A stretch of DNA of 56,691 bases from Pseudarthrobacter chlorophenolicus. GTDB taxonomy: Bacteria; Actinomycetota; Actinomycetes; Actinomycetales; Micrococcaceae. Of this stretch, positions 26,376 to 35,900 are shown piece by piece. The notes below the pieces were generated by a model that made no database searches, was not told the origin of the DNA, and saw only the letters and a program-made list of their open reading frames with translations. The translations under genes were made by a program, and so were the position numbers. The DNA is taken from NCBI RefSeq assembly GCF_000962805.1, contig NZ_JZTW01000023.1:1-56691 (forward strand). The letters are read 5' to 3'. Position 1 is the first letter of the stretch. The number at the start of each line of letters is the position of its first letter.

Positions 26376-26630
26376 GCCATGGTCCTTTCACGGGTTGGGG
26401 TGGTCATCAGGCATAACGCAGAGTTGGGCCGCGGCATTCCGCCGCACCGTGTGGTGCACATCTCAGGAAATTCTCCCGCCGCGGCGGCGAAGGGCTACGA
26501 TCGGAACTGGCCTGCCAGCCGGGCCTGCTTTCGCCCGGGCCGCGTCCGGAACGGCCGCCTCCGGGCCACCATGGCGGGAGCCGAACATGCATCCCCGCCC
26601 GATCTTTTCGAGAATTGAGGACTCATCCCT

Positions 26631-28154
26631 GTGGTCAAGAATACTGAAATCAACCTTAGTACCGTCTCCCGGGACCTGAAGAAGAGCCCCAGCGACGCCG
26701 TGGTCATCGGGGTGGGGCAGGGAACTGACGGGCCGGTCCTGCTGGAGAACCCCCTGACGGCGAAGTCGGCTGAGGCACTGGCCGACTCGCTCAAGGCGCT
26801 GGGCATCACCGGTGCGGCAGACCAGGTGGTCCGGCTGCCCGGCCTGTCCGAAACCGGCGCGGGCATCCTGGTGCTGGCGGGCGTGGGCAAGGTGCAGGCG
26901 GGCAAGCCGCTCGCCGCAGAATCGCTCCGCCGGGCCGCCGGTTCCGCGGTCCGCCAGCTGGCCGGGCTGGCAACGGTGGCGCTGGCGTTCCCGACGGCGT
27001 CAGTGGCCGACGTCGAGGCCGTCGCCGAGGGTGCGGCGCTGGGCGCGTACTCCTTCACCGAGTTCCGGTCGGCCAAGGACGGGCTCAAGGATCCGGTGCG
27101 AAACGCACTGATTTTCACCGACGTGGTGGAGCAGAAGGACCTCGGCACTGCACTGAAGCGTGCGGGTTTGGTGGCCAAGGCCGTCAACGCCACGCGTTCC
27201 CTGGTCAACACCCCGCCCAGCCACCTGTACCCGGAGTCATTCGCCGAAGCAGCCAAGGACCTCGCCAAGGGCCTGCCCGTCAAGGTGACGGTCTGGGACG
27301 AGAAGCGCCTCGAAAAGGAGGGCTTCGGCGGCATCATGGGCGTCGGCAAGGGCTCCACGCGCCAGCCGCGCCTGGTCAAGGTGGAATACTCCCCCGCCAA
27401 GGCTGCATCCAGCATCGCACTCGTAGGCAAGGGCATCACGTTCGACACCGGCGGCATCTCCATCAAGCCGGCCCTGGGCATGGGCGACATGAAGAGCGAC
27501 ATGGCCGGAGCCGCCGTCGTACTTAACACTGTCCTGGCCCTCGCCGGACTGGGCCTGCCGGTCAAGGCCACCGCGTGGCTCTGCATCGCCGAGAACATGC
27601 CGTCCGGCGCCGCTTCCCGTCCCGCCGATGTCCTGACCATGTTCGGCGGCAAAACGGTGGAAGTGCTCAACACGGATGCCGAAGGACGCCTGGTCATGGC
27701 CGACGGAATCGTTGCAGCCAGCCGCGAATACCCGGACGCCATCATCGACGTCGCAACCCTCACGGGTGCGCAGCTCATCGCCCTGGGCAACCGCACCGCG
27801 GGCGTCATGGGCTCGGACAGCGTCACCGGAGCCCTCAAGTCCGCTGCCGACCGTGCCGGCGAACTGGTGTGGCCCATGCCGCTGCCCGAGGAACTGCGCC
27901 CCACCCTGGATTCCCAGGTGGCGGACCTGGCCAACATCGGCGAACGCCACGGCGGAATGATGACCGCTGCCGTGTTCCTGCGTGAATTCGTGGGTAAGGA
28001 CAAGCAGGGCGAGCAGATCCCCTGGGCGCACATTGATATCGCCGGCCCGTCCTTCAACAACGGCAGCCCGTACGGCTACACGCACAAGCAGGGCACCGGC
28101 TGCACGGTCCGTACCCTCGTCGCCTACGTCGAGGACATCCTGGCCGCAGCCTGA
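26631..28154 (+). CDS. pepA: Leucyl aminopeptidase (M17)
   Basis: A 507-residue cytosolic metallopeptidase that removes N-terminal residues from peptides. The N-terminal third is the non-catalytic domain. The catalytic part has the metal site VGKGITFDTGGISIKPALGM, DMKSDMAGAAVVLNT and the signature NTDAEGRLVMADG (PepA family NTDAEGRL), with THKQGTGCTVRTLVAYVEDI at the end. The start is GTG at 26631 with TGAGGA 9 nt upstream. It corresponds in position to M. tuberculosis pepB (Rv2213) in the conserved pepB-dlaT-lip cluster. Mn2+/Zn2+ are the expected cofactors. Confidence 0.95.
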   Translation: MVKNTEINLSTVSRDLKKSPSDAVVIGVGQGTDGPVLLENPLTAKSAEALADSLKALGITGAADQVVRLPGLSETGAGILVLAGVGKVQAGKPLAAESLRRAAGSAVRQLAGLATVALAFPTASVADVEAVAEGAALGAYSFTEFRSAKDGLKDPVRNALIFTDVVEQKDLGTALKRAGLVAKAVNATRSLVNTPPSHLYPESFAEAAKDLAKGLPVKVTVWDEKRLEKEGFGGIMGVGKGSTRQPRLVKVEYSPAKAASSIALVGKGITFDTGGISIKPALGMGDMKSDMAGAAVVLNTVLALAGLGLPVKATAWLCIAENMPSGAASRPADVLTMFGGKTVEVLNTDAEGRLVMADGIVAASREYPDAIIDVATLTGAQLIALGNRTAGVMGSDSVTGALKSAADRAGELVWPMPLPEELRPTLDSQVADLANIGERHGGMMTAAVFLREFVGKDKQGEQIPWAHIDIAGPSFNNGSPYGYTHKQGTGCTVRTLVAYVEDILAAA

Positions 28155-28175
28155 CTCTGCGGCGCGGCAACGGTG

Positions 28176-28222
28176 CACGCGGCCCTGCGCTACGGGTGAT
28201 CCCTGTGCCACAGGGCCGCGTG
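28176..28222. terminator. Hairpin after pepA
   Basis: CACGCGGCCCTG / CAGGGCCGCGTG, perfect 12-bp arms 22 bp after the pepA stop; loop 23 nt; no T tract. Confidence 0.55.
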
Positions 28223-28274
28223 ACACTGGACACAAGCGCTCCACAAACGCTGCGCCAAGGTGGAGCATGGATGG

Positions 28275-28296
28275 GTGGTTCGCTAAGGTGAACCAC
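28275..28296. promoter_or_regulatory. Inverted repeat upstream of lpdA, possible operator
   Basis: GTGGTTC-n8-GAACCAC, perfect 7-bp arms. It ends 35 bp upstream of a CATAAT -10 (28331-28336) and could be an activator or repressor site; no regulator gene is nearby. Confidence 0.4.
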
Positions 28297-28330
28297 GGTA
28301 GTCACAAATGCAAGAGAACTGACCTGCTGA

Positions 28331-28336
28331 CATAAT
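28331..28336 (+). promoter_or_regulatory. Probable lpdA -10 hexamer
   Basis: CATAAT about 70 nt upstream of the lpdA GTG; no clear -35. Confidence 0.4.
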
Positions 28337-28407
28337 CACGGCAGTGCAATTCCAAGACCAGATGATGCGCGCAGAACGCGTCATCGTTCACGCGAGGGAG
28401 CGTTTAA

Positions 28408-29790
28408 GTGGCCGATCAGGCAACTGCGCAAGAATTCGACATCCTGGTACTCGGTGGCGGCAGCGGCGGGTACGCTGCGGCGCTCCGGGCAGTACAGCTC
28501 GGCCTCACCGTCGGCCTCGTGGAGAAAGCCAAGCTGGGCGGCACCTGCCTCCACAACGGCTGCATCCCCACCAAGGCCCTGCTCCACTCTGCCGAACTGG
28601 CCGACCACGCCCGCGACTCCGCCAAGTACGGCGTGAACGTCACCCTTGACAGCATCGACATGACCGCCGTCAACGCGTACAAGGACGGCATCATCGCCGG
28701 CAAGTACAAGGGCCTCCAGGGCCTCATCAAGTCCAAGGGCATCACCGTCATCGAAGGTGAAGGCAAGCTCCAGGGCACCGACACGGTAGTGGTCAACGGC
28801 ACCGCCTACAAGGGCAAGAACATCATCCTGGCCACGGGTTCCTACTCCCGCACCCTGCCCGGCCTGGAAATCGGCGGCAAGGTCATCACCTCCGACCAGG
28901 CCCTCACCATGGACTCCATTCCCAAGAGCGCCATCATTCTGGGCGGCGGCGTCATCGGCGTCGAATTCGCGTCGGTCTGGAAGTCCTTCGGCGTGGACGT
29001 CACCATCGTGGAAGGCCTGCCCTCCCTGGTCCCCAACGAGGACGCCACCATCATCAAGAACTTCGAGCGCGCCTTCAAGAAGCGCGGCATCAAGTTCTCA
29101 ACCGGCGTGTTCTTCCAGGGCGTTGAGCAGAACGCCGACGGCGTCAAGGTCACCCTGGTGGACGGCAAGACGTTCGAAGCCGACCTCCTCCTGGTCGCCG
29201 TCGGCCGCGGACCCGTCACCGCCAACCTGGGCTACGAGGACGCAGGCATCACCATCGACCGCGGCTTCGTGATCACCAACGAGCGCCTGCACACCGGCGT
29301 CGGCAACATCTACGCCGTGGGCGACATCGTCCCCGGCGTCCAGCTGGCCCACCGCGGCTACCAGCAGGGCATCTTCGTGGCCGAGGAGATCGCCGGCTTG
29401 AAGCCCGTGATCGTTGAGGACATCAACATCCCCAAGGTCACCTACTCCGAGCCCGAGATCGCCACTGTTGGCTACACCGAGAAGGCTGCCAAGGAAAAGT
29501 TCGGCGACGACCAGGTCCAGACCCAGGAATACAACCTGGCCGGCAACGGCAAGAGCTCCATCCTGGGCACCTCCGGCCTGGTGAAGCTGGTCCGCCAGAA
29601 GGACGGCCCCGTGGTGGGCGTCCACATGATCGGTGCCCGCATGGGCGAGCAGGTTGGCGAAGCCCAGCTGATCGTGAACTGGGAAGCGTACCCGGAAGAT
29701 GTGGCACAGCTGCTGCACGCACACCCCACGCAGAACGAATCCCTGGGCGAGGCCCACCTGGCTTTGGCCGGCAAGCCTCTTCACGGCTGA
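28408..29790 (+). CDS. lpdA: Dihydrolipoyl dehydrogenase
   Basis: A 460-residue FAD enzyme that re-oxidises dihydrolipoyl groups on E2 (and GcvH) with NAD+. FAD fingerprint LGGGSGGYAAALRAVQLG; redox disulfide Cys47/Cys52 in GGTCLHNGCIPTKALL; NAD fold AIILGGGVIGVEFASVWKSF; FAD motif NIYAVGDIVPGVQLAHRGYQ; catalytic His439/Glu444 in HAHPTQNESLGEAHLA. The start is GTG at 28408 with GAGGGAG 7 nt upstream. An inverted repeat (28275-28296) and a CATAAT -10 (28331) lie upstream. It sits directly before the E2 gene, separated by a hairpin, and both work in the same complex. Confidence 0.96.
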   Translation: MADQATAQEFDILVLGGGSGGYAAALRAVQLGLTVGLVEKAKLGGTCLHNGCIPTKALLHSAELADHARDSAKYGVNVTLDSIDMTAVNAYKDGIIAGKYKGLQGLIKSKGITVIEGEGKLQGTDTVVVNGTAYKGKNIILATGSYSRTLPGLEIGGKVITSDQALTMDSIPKSAIILGGGVIGVEFASVWKSFGVDVTIVEGLPSLVPNEDATIIKNFERAFKKRGIKFSTGVFFQGVEQNADGVKVTLVDGKTFEADLLLVAVGRGPVTANLGYEDAGITIDRGFVITNERLHTGVGNIYAVGDIVPGVQLAHRGYQQGIFVAEEIAGLKPVIVEDINIPKVTYSEPEIATVGYTEKAAKEKFGDDQVQTQEYNLAGNGKSSILGTSGLVKLVRQKDGPVVGVHMIGARMGEQVGEAQLIVNWEAYPEDVAQLLHAHPTQNESLGEAHLALAGKPLHG

Positions 29791-29814
29791 TATCCCACAG
29801 CATTACCGAGCCCG

Positions 29815-29843
29815 GTGCACCCGGTCACGCAGACCGGGTGCAC
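29815..29843. terminator. Hairpin between lpdA and sucB
   Basis: GTGCACCCGGT / ACCGGGTGCAC with a 7-nt loop; T-poor tail, so either an attenuating hairpin or a weak terminator between two functionally linked genes. Confidence 0.55.
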
Positions 29844-29904
29844 TAGGCTTCCAACAAGGCAGCAATCATTCGCACTAAAGATCAATAAGGAGAACGGGGA
29901 CGAC

Positions 29905-31659
29905 ATGTCTGAATCCGTTAACTTGCCCGCCCTCGGTGAGAGTGTCACCGAAGGAACCGTCACCCGCTGGCTGAAGCAGGTAGGTGACCGGGTAGAGATG
30001 GACGAGCCGCTGCTCGAGGTCTCCACCGACAAAGTCGACACCGAAATCCCCTCTCCTGTCGCTGGCGTGATTGAGGAAATCCTGGTCGCCGAGGACGAGA
30101 CCGCAGAGGTCGGCGCACCCCTGGTCCGCATCGGTGACGGCTCCGGCGGCGGTTCCGCACCCGCCGAAGAAGCGCCCGCCGCTGCACCCGCAGAAGAGGC
30201 ACCCGCGGCTGAACCCGCCCAGGAAGCACCCGCCGCACCCGCAGAGGAAGCACCGGCCGCTCCTGCCGCCGAAGCACCTGCTGCCGGTGGTGGCGAAGGC
30301 CACGAAGTCACCCTCCCCGCGTTAGGCGAGAGCGTTACCGAAGGAACCGTCACCCGCTGGCTGAAGGCCGTGGGCGACACCGTTGAGGTCGACGAGCCGC
30401 TGCTCGAGGTTTCCACGGACAAGGTTGACACCGAGATCCCGTCCCCCGTTGCCGGCACCCTGCAGGAAATCCGCGTGAACGAGGACGAGACCGCAGAGGT
30501 CGGTTCCGTCCTGGCCGTCATCGGTTCGGGCGCTGCGGCGGCACCGGCTGAAGCACCCAAGGCCGCTCCCGCACCGGAAGCACCCAAGCAGGAAGCCCCG
30601 AAGGCTGAAGCACCCAAGGCCGCCCCCGCACCGGAAGCACCCAAGCAGGAAGCCCCGAAGGCTGAAGCACTTAAGGCCGCCCCGGCCACCGAAGCCCCCA
30701 AGGCTGAAACCTCCGCAGCAGCAGGCTCCGAGTCCGGCTACGTCACTCCCCTGGTCCGTAAGCTGGCCAACCAGCACGGCGTGGACATCTCCTCGCTGTC
30801 CGGCACCGGCGTCGGCGGCCGCATCCGCAAGCAGGATGTCATTGCCGCCGCCGAGGCGCAGGCCGCACCGGCAGCAGCTCCCGCTGCAGCGCCGGCCGCA
30901 TCCGCACCGGCAGCCGGCAACGGCCAGGTTTCCTCGCTGCGCGGCACCACCCAGAAGGCTCCGCGCATCCGCCAGGTCATCGCACGCCGCATGCGCGAAT
31001 CCCTCGAGGTTTCCACGCAGCTGACGCAGGTCCACGAAGTGGACATGACCAAGGTTGCCAAGCTCCGCCTCAAGGCCAAGAACTCGTTCCAGGCCCAGAA
31101 CGGCACCAAGCTGACCTTCCTGCCGTTCATTGCCAAGGCCGTGGCCGAGGCCCTCAAGCAGCACCCCAAGCTCAACGCTGCCTACGACGAGGACAAGCAG
31201 GAAATCACGTACCACAACGCCGAACACCTGGCGATCGCCGTCGACACCGACAAGGGCCTCCTGGTTCCGGTCATCTCCGACGCCGGCAACCTGAACCTGG
31301 CCGGCCTCGCCGGCAAGATTGCCGATGTTGCCTCGAGGACCCGCGACGGAAAGATCGGCCCGGACGAGCTGTCCGGCGGCACGTTCAGCATCACCAACAT
31401 CGGTTCGGTGGGCGCCCTGTTCGACACCCCGATCATCAACCAGCCGCAGGTTGGCATCCTGGGTACCGGTGCCATTGTCAAGCGTCCCGTAGTGGTCGCT
31501 GACGAAAACGGTGACGACTCGATCGCTATCCGCTCCATGATGTACCTGTCGCTGACGTACGACCACCGCCTGGTGGACGGCGCTGACGCCGGCCGGTTCC
31601 TCCAGACCCTGAAGGCACGCCTCGAAGAGGGCGCCTTCGAAGCGGACCTGGGCCTCTAA
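29905..31659 (+). CDS. sucB: 2-oxoacid dehydrogenase E2 (dihydrolipoyl acyltransferase), two lipoyl domains
   Basis: A 584-residue acyltransferase core of a 2-oxoacid dehydrogenase complex. Two almost identical lipoyl domains carry EVSTDKVDTEIPSP with lipoyl-Lys43 and Lys173. A peripheral-subunit-binding domain follows (VRKLANQHGVDISSLSG), then the catalytic domain with SLTYDHRLVDGADAGRF (His554 and Asp558). The linkers are very Ala/Pro/Glu/Lys-rich and contain two 57-bp tandem copies. In actinobacteria (for example M. tuberculosis Rv2215) this gene is the E2 of the pyruvate dehydrogenase complex, so dlaT may be the better name. RBS AAGGAG lies 12 nt before the ATG; upstream in-frame codons are not needed. 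LipA/LipB encoded at 39-41 kb supply its cofactor. Confidence 0.94.
   Translation: MSESVNLPALGESVTEGTVTRWLKQVGDRVEMDEPLLEVSTDKVDTEIPSPVAGVIEEILVAEDETAEVGAPLVRIGDGSGGGSAPAEEAPAAAPAEEAPAAEPAQEAPAAPAEEAPAAPAAEAPAAGGGEGHEVTLPALGESVTEGTVTRWLKAVGDTVEVDEPLLEVSTDKVDTEIPSPVAGTLQEIRVNEDETAEVGSVLAVIGSGAAAAPAEAPKAAPAPEAPKQEAPKAEAPKAAPAPEAPKQEAPKAEALKAAPATEAPKAETSAAAGSESGYVTPLVRKLANQHGVDISSLSGTGVGGRIRKQDVIAAAEAQAAPAAAPAAAPAASAPAAGNGQVSSLRGTTQKAPRIRQVIARRMRESLEVSTQLTQVHEVDMTKVAKLRLKAKNSFQAQNGTKLTFLPFIAKAVAEALKQHPKLNAAYDEDKQEITYHNAEHLAIAVDTDKGLLVPVISDAGNLNLAGLAGKIADVASRTRDGKIGPDELSGGTFSITNIGSVGALFDTPIINQPQVGILGTGAIVKRPVVVADENGDDSIAIRSMMYLSLTYDHRLVDGADAGRFLQTLKARLEEGAFEADLGL
30553..30666. repeat. 57-bp tandem duplication in the sucB linker
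   Basis: Two copies (30553-30609 and 30610-30666), nearly identical, encode a 19-residue unit rich in Ala, Pro, Lys and Glu; a partial third copy follows at 30667. It lengthens the linker between lipoyl domain 2 and the binding domain. Confidence 0.9.
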
Positions 31660-31676
31660 ACCCGGTACGCAGTCCC

Positions 31677-31729
31677 CGGCGGCTGTCCGGCTGCCAGTGG
31701 TGATCGACTGGAAGTCCGGCCGGCCGCCG
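31677..31729. terminator. Possible sucB terminator
   Basis: CGGCGGC / GCCGCCG outer and CCAGT / ACTGG inner arms, then GCGGCATTTAAC. Imperfect. Confidence 0.4.
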
Positions 31730-31799
31730 CGGCATTTAACCTGCGCCGTGCCAACGATGCGGTGGCCGGAACGCGCTGCGGCGGGACGCGCGATTCGGT

Positions 31800-31816
31800 T
31801 ACTACAGAGCGTAGAA
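31800..31816. promoter_or_regulatory. BlaI-type operator 4, at the small membrane protein gene
   Basis: TACTACA-GAG-CGTAGAA. It agrees with TTCTACR-NNN-YGTAGAA at all but one base, has the same GAG spacer as operator 2, and overlaps the -35 of the 31838 gene. Confidence 0.72.
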
Positions 31817-31831
31817 GAATCTGGATAGACT
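31803..31831 (+). promoter_or_regulatory. Promoter of the 31838 membrane-protein gene
   Basis: -10 TAGACT (31826-31831) lies 6 nt before the ATG; the -35 region (TACAGA, 31803) lies in operator 4. Leaderless transcript expected. Confidence 0.6.
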
Positions 31832-31837
31832 GATGCC

Positions 31838-32188
31838 ATGAACATCGTTTACAACATCATGGTCTTCCTGCACATCGTCGGCGCCGCCATGATCGTCGGC
31901 ATCTGGATCGGGCAGATGAAGAAGCCCACCGTCCACCCGCGCCAGTTCGATGGTGCTGCCCTGCAGCTCCTCACCGGTGTGGCGATGATGGGCCTGATCC
32001 CTGCCTTGGACATGGACGCCAACTACGCCAAGCTGGGCATCAAGCTCGTCATTGCACTGGTTGTTGCCGTCCTGGCCTTCATCGGCAGCCGCAAATTCAA
32101 GAAGGGCGAACCGGTCTCCATCGGCCTGGCCCACAGCGTGGGCGGCCTGGCACTGCTGAACGTCGCCATCGCGACGCTCTGGCGGTAG
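31838..32188 (+). CDS. Four-helix membrane protein of unknown function, candidate BlaI target
   Basis: A 116-residue integral membrane protein with about four hydrophobic helices: 5-25, 38-55, 63-84 and 96-115. His12 (VFLHIVGAAMIVGIW) and His99 (IGLAHSVGGLALL) lie inside helices 1 and 4, with His33 in the first loop; such paired helix histidines recall haem- or copper-binding CopD/HemJ-like small proteins, but no closer match is recognised. The upstream region has a copy of the BlaI-type inverted repeat (31800-31816) over the predicted -35, and TAGACT 6 nt before the ATG, so the transcript should be leaderless. A strong hairpin follows the stop. It lies alone between sucB and the OsmC gene. 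Function is unknown; a respiration- or metal-related role is inferred from shared regulation. Confidence 0.8.
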   Translation: MNIVYNIMVFLHIVGAAMIVGIWIGQMKKPTVHPRQFDGAALQLLTGVAMMGLIPALDMDANYAKLGIKLVIALVVAVLAFIGSRKFKKGEPVSIGLAHSVGGLALLNVAIATLWR

Positions 32189-32212
32189 CCGCTCCACGCT
32201 CCGCAGGCCACT

Positions 32213-32255
32213 CACGACGGCGGCGCTCCCCCTGTGCGGGAGCGCCGCCGTCGTG
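32213..32255. terminator. Hairpin after the 31838 gene
   Basis: CACGACGGCGGCGCTCCC / GGGAGCGCCGCCGTCGTG, perfect 18-bp arms, 7-nt loop; tail CGTTGC. Confidence 0.7.
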
Positions 32256-32386
32256 CGTTGCACGGGCCGGTCACAATCCTCTCTCAGCGGACAACCTGTG
32301 CACCGGTGCTGCCAAATCCCTAGGATGGAAAACGGCGGGCTGCGGCGGATGCCGGTGCCCGGATCGAATCAACGTTGAGGAGTGAC

Positions 32387-32815
32387 ATGGCTACAACACG
32401 CAACGCGCACACGGTATGGACGGGCAGCCTGACCGAGGGCTCCGGCAACACCACCCTGGACAGCTCAGGCCTGGGCACGTTCGATGTCACCTGGAAGGCC
32501 CGCACCGAGGCGGCCGAGGGCAAGACCAGCCCCGAGGAACTCATCGCAGCGGCACACTCGGCATGTTTCTCGATGGCTTTCAGCCACGAACTCAGCCAGG
32601 CCGGTTTCACCCCCGAAGAAGTCAACACCAAGGCGGAGGTGGGCTTCCAGCCGGGCACCGGCATTACCGGCAGCCACCTGACGCTGAATGCCCGCATCCC
32701 CGGCATTTCCGAGGAGGACTTCCAGCGCATCGCCGAGGCAGCCAAGAAGGGCTGCCCCGTATCGCAGGCGCTGGCCGGTATTGAGATCAGCCTGGACGCT
32801 ACTCTCGCTTCCTGA
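32387..32815 (+). CDS. OsmC/Ohr-family peroxiredoxin
   Basis: A 142-residue thiol peroxidase of the OsmC/Ohr family, cytosolic, that reduces organic hydroperoxides. The two catalytic Cys are Cys60 (AAHSACFSMAFSHELS) and Cys123 (KKGCPVSQALAG), with the usual spacing for OsmC. The start is the ATG at 32387, since GTTGAGGAGTGAC places GAGGAG 5 nt upstream; an in-frame TTG 12 nt earlier is less likely. The sequence HTVWTGSLTEGSGNTTLDSS is the typical N-terminus of the OsmC subfamily. A strong inverted repeat with a T tail follows the stop. No regulator gene (OhrR) is adjacent. Confidence 0.92.
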   Translation: MATTRNAHTVWTGSLTEGSGNTTLDSSGLGTFDVTWKARTEAAEGKTSPEELIAAAHSACFSMAFSHELSQAGFTPEEVNTKAEVGFQPGTGITGSHLTLNARIPGISEEDFQRIAEAAKKGCPVSQALAGIEISLDATLAS

Positions 32816-32828
32816 CCCGCTTAAAGCT

Positions 32829-32874
32829 AAAGGCCCTGTTCCTGCCGGTTCGTCCGGTGGGAACAGGGCCTTTT
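32829..32874. terminator. Terminator between OsmC and the convergent tricorn gene
   Basis: AAAGGCCCTGTTCC / GGAACAGGGCCTTT with TTTTG; likely serves both strands. Confidence 0.85.
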
Positions 32875-32906
32875 GCGTGTCAGTCTGCAGGCAGCTGACC
32901 GGCGGG

Positions 32907-35900
32907 CTACGCCTTGGCCTGGCTCCTTGCAGGGAGCGGCGCGGGACGCAGCCGGCGGTAGCCTTCACGAAGCGGAGGACGGTCCGTGGGCAGTTCCTGG
33001 ACCATTTCCTTGAGCGCGCCGATGCCGTACTCCAGCTGCGGATCGCGGCCGGCGGCGTAAGCATGCGGCGGGAAGGTCACTTCGATGTCCGGGTCCACGC
33101 CGTAGTTCTCCACGCTCCAGCCGACGCCGCCGCCGAACCAGTTGGCGTAGCGCGGCTGGGTGACGCCCGTCCCGTCAGCCAGGGCGAAGCGGTTATCGAT
33201 GCCAACCACGCCGCCCCAGGTCCGCGTCCCGATGACCGGGCCGATTCCCCGCAGCTTTGACACCTGGGTGATGATGTCGCCATCGGAGCCCGCGAACTCG
33301 TCCGCGAGGATGATCACCGGTCCCCTCGGTGCGTGGTGGGGGTAGGTGCGCGGCTTTTCCCCGCGCGGCATGCTCCAACCCGTTACCTTGCGGCCAATCA
33401 GTTCGGCCACCAGCTGCGAGGTGTGTCCGCCGCGGTTGCGCCGCACATCCACGATCAGCCCGTCCAGCGCGGTCTCGGTGTCCAGGTCCCGGTGCAGCTG
33501 GGCCCAGCCATTGGCCATCATGTCCGGGATGTGCAGGTAGCCAAAGGCGCCTCCCGAGGCTTCCCGGACGGTACGGCGGTTCGACGCCACCCATTCCTGG
33601 TACCGCAGCCGCTCCTCATCCTTGATGGGAACGACGGCGACGCGGCGCTGGGTGCCGGCGGCGTCGCCGTGCCCGGCACCGTTCAGCAGGGTCAGCTCAA
33701 CGGCACGGCCGGCAGCCCCGACCAGCTGCATGGCGGGCGTGAGCGATTCAGCCAGCGGCACGCCGTCGATGGCCAGCAGGATATCGCCGGCTTTCGCGTC
33801 GACCCCGGGCCGGTTCAGCGGTGAGGTGGCCAGCGGATCCGATGATTCGCCGGCGAGGATCCGGGTGATTTCCCAGCCCGACGCCGTGTGGGCCAGATCG
33901 GCTCCCAGCCGGCCCTGCCCGTGGCTTCCGTTCTCTGTCACGGCCGCGGGGCGGACGTAGGCGTGCGACGTTCCCAGTTCGCCGTGCAGCTCCCACAACA
34001 GGTCAACGAGGTCGTCGTGCGAGCCCAGCCGGTCCACCAGGGGACGGTACCGGCTGCGCATGGACTCCCAGTCCTGGCCCGCCATGTCTTCGGCCCAGAA
34101 GAAGTCCCGCTGCAGGCGCCAGGCCTCGTCAAAAGCCTGTCCCCAGACGCTGACGGGATCCATCATCACGCGGATGCGGCCCAGGTCCACCTTGACCAGC
34201 TTGCCGGATTCCTCGTCCGCCTTGGCATCTGACGGAACCACGGTGACCTGTTTGTCGGCAATGACCACGGCCTTGGTGCGGTCGCCGGAGAGCCGGTAGC
34301 TGTCCAGGGACTCCACGAGGGTTTCCTGCTTGCGGCGCCCAATGTCGTACCGCACCAGGCTGGGACGGGTGTCCTTGTCCTCCTGGCTGGCCTTGCCGTC
34401 GCCGGTGACGCCGGAGAGGGCAGCGTCAAGCCAGAGAAGCGCACCCTTGGTTGCCGAAAGACCGGTGTAGTTGCCCTGCGGAACCGGAACGCCGATGACC
34501 CGGTGGGCCAGGCCTTCGGGATCCGCGCGGACCGCCGGCGGCCCGGCCTGTGCGTCAGCGGCATCGGTCCCGGCGGTGGCTGTATCAGCTGTCCCGGGCG
34601 CCACGTCGGGTCCGAACGGCGACGGCGTACCGGCCGCGAGGGCTACGAGGTAGGGCTTGATGGGGCTCGGGAAGGACAGGTCGAAAGAGTGGCCGTCGTA
34701 GACCGGGTCGAAGCTGCGGTTGGACAGGAAGGCAAGGTACTTCCCGTCCGGGGTGAACGCCGGCGACGTGTCGCAGAACCGGCCGTCCGTAACCTCCACG
34801 GGCTCGGAATCCGGGGCCGCGATGTGGGCGGCCCGCAGCCGGCTGCGGGAGCCGAACGAGGTGACAGGCTCGGACCAGACCAGCCAGGCGGAGTCGCCGG
34901 ACCAGGCGAGGTCGGAAATGGTTCCCTCCCCGATGCTGGCTACCTGGGTCAGCTCGCCCGAGGCGGTGTCAGCGAGGTACACGTCGCCGAACGACGTCCC
35001 CAGCGCCAGCCACCGTCCGTCAGGGCTCGCCTCGAGGGCGCTGGCCCGCGACGGCGTCGGAACGGCGATCTGCGCGGCAGCAGGAGTCCCGGCAGGTGCA
35101 GCGGGCTCGCCTGTCCCCTCCTCCGGGGCCACATCCGGCTGCTGTTCGTCGCTGCCACCAGCGCGGGAGCTGGCCAGGACAACGGGCGAAGGCTGCGCCG
35201 ATCCCGCCAGCACGGCGGCGCCGGCGGCCGGCACCGGCTGCGGCAAGGAAACAGCATCGGACTGCCCCGAGCCTGAACCGGTGTCTGCTTCCACGGGATT
35301 TGCTGCCTCAGGCGTGTCGCCGGCGGAAGGTGTTGCCGGCGCAGCTCCCGCGGGTATCACCGGGTGGTCGATGGCTGCCACGATGTCCCTGATATGCAGG
35401 GCCTCGACGCCGCCGTGGTCAGCAATGTAGGCGATGCGGCCGTCGCCAAGTGGCCGTGGAAGGCGGCCACGCACGCCGGGTGTGGCCTCGATGATGCGCG
35501 ACGGTCCGTCCTTGTGGCGGAGCCAGTGGATGGTGCCGTGCGCCTCCACCGCGCTGGCTGAACCCGTGGCATCCGGCACGACGGCGCCCAAGTGCTTTGA
35601 AGTCTTCAGGAGCGCGGGACGGCGGGACTGGGAAGCGGACCCGAGGGTGACATCAAGGCGGACGGCCTCGGATTCAAGGTCCTTCAGTACCCACAGTTCA
35701 CCGGCCGATTCGAAGATGATCCGGCTTCCGTCGGTGGCGGCATGGCGAACGTAGAAGTCCTCGTGGTCGGTATGCCGGCGCAGGTCCTTTCCGTTGGGAA
35801 GGACTGAATAGAGGTTGCCGTAGCCCTCGTGGTCGGAAAGGAAGGCCACCCGGCCACCCACCCACAGGGGGTCGGCAAAGTTTCCTTCGAGATCCGGCAG

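Noticed and set aside
30553..30666. Short tandem repeat as a CRISPR-like array
   Set aside because: It is two adjacent coding copies with no spacers, inside the E2 linker.
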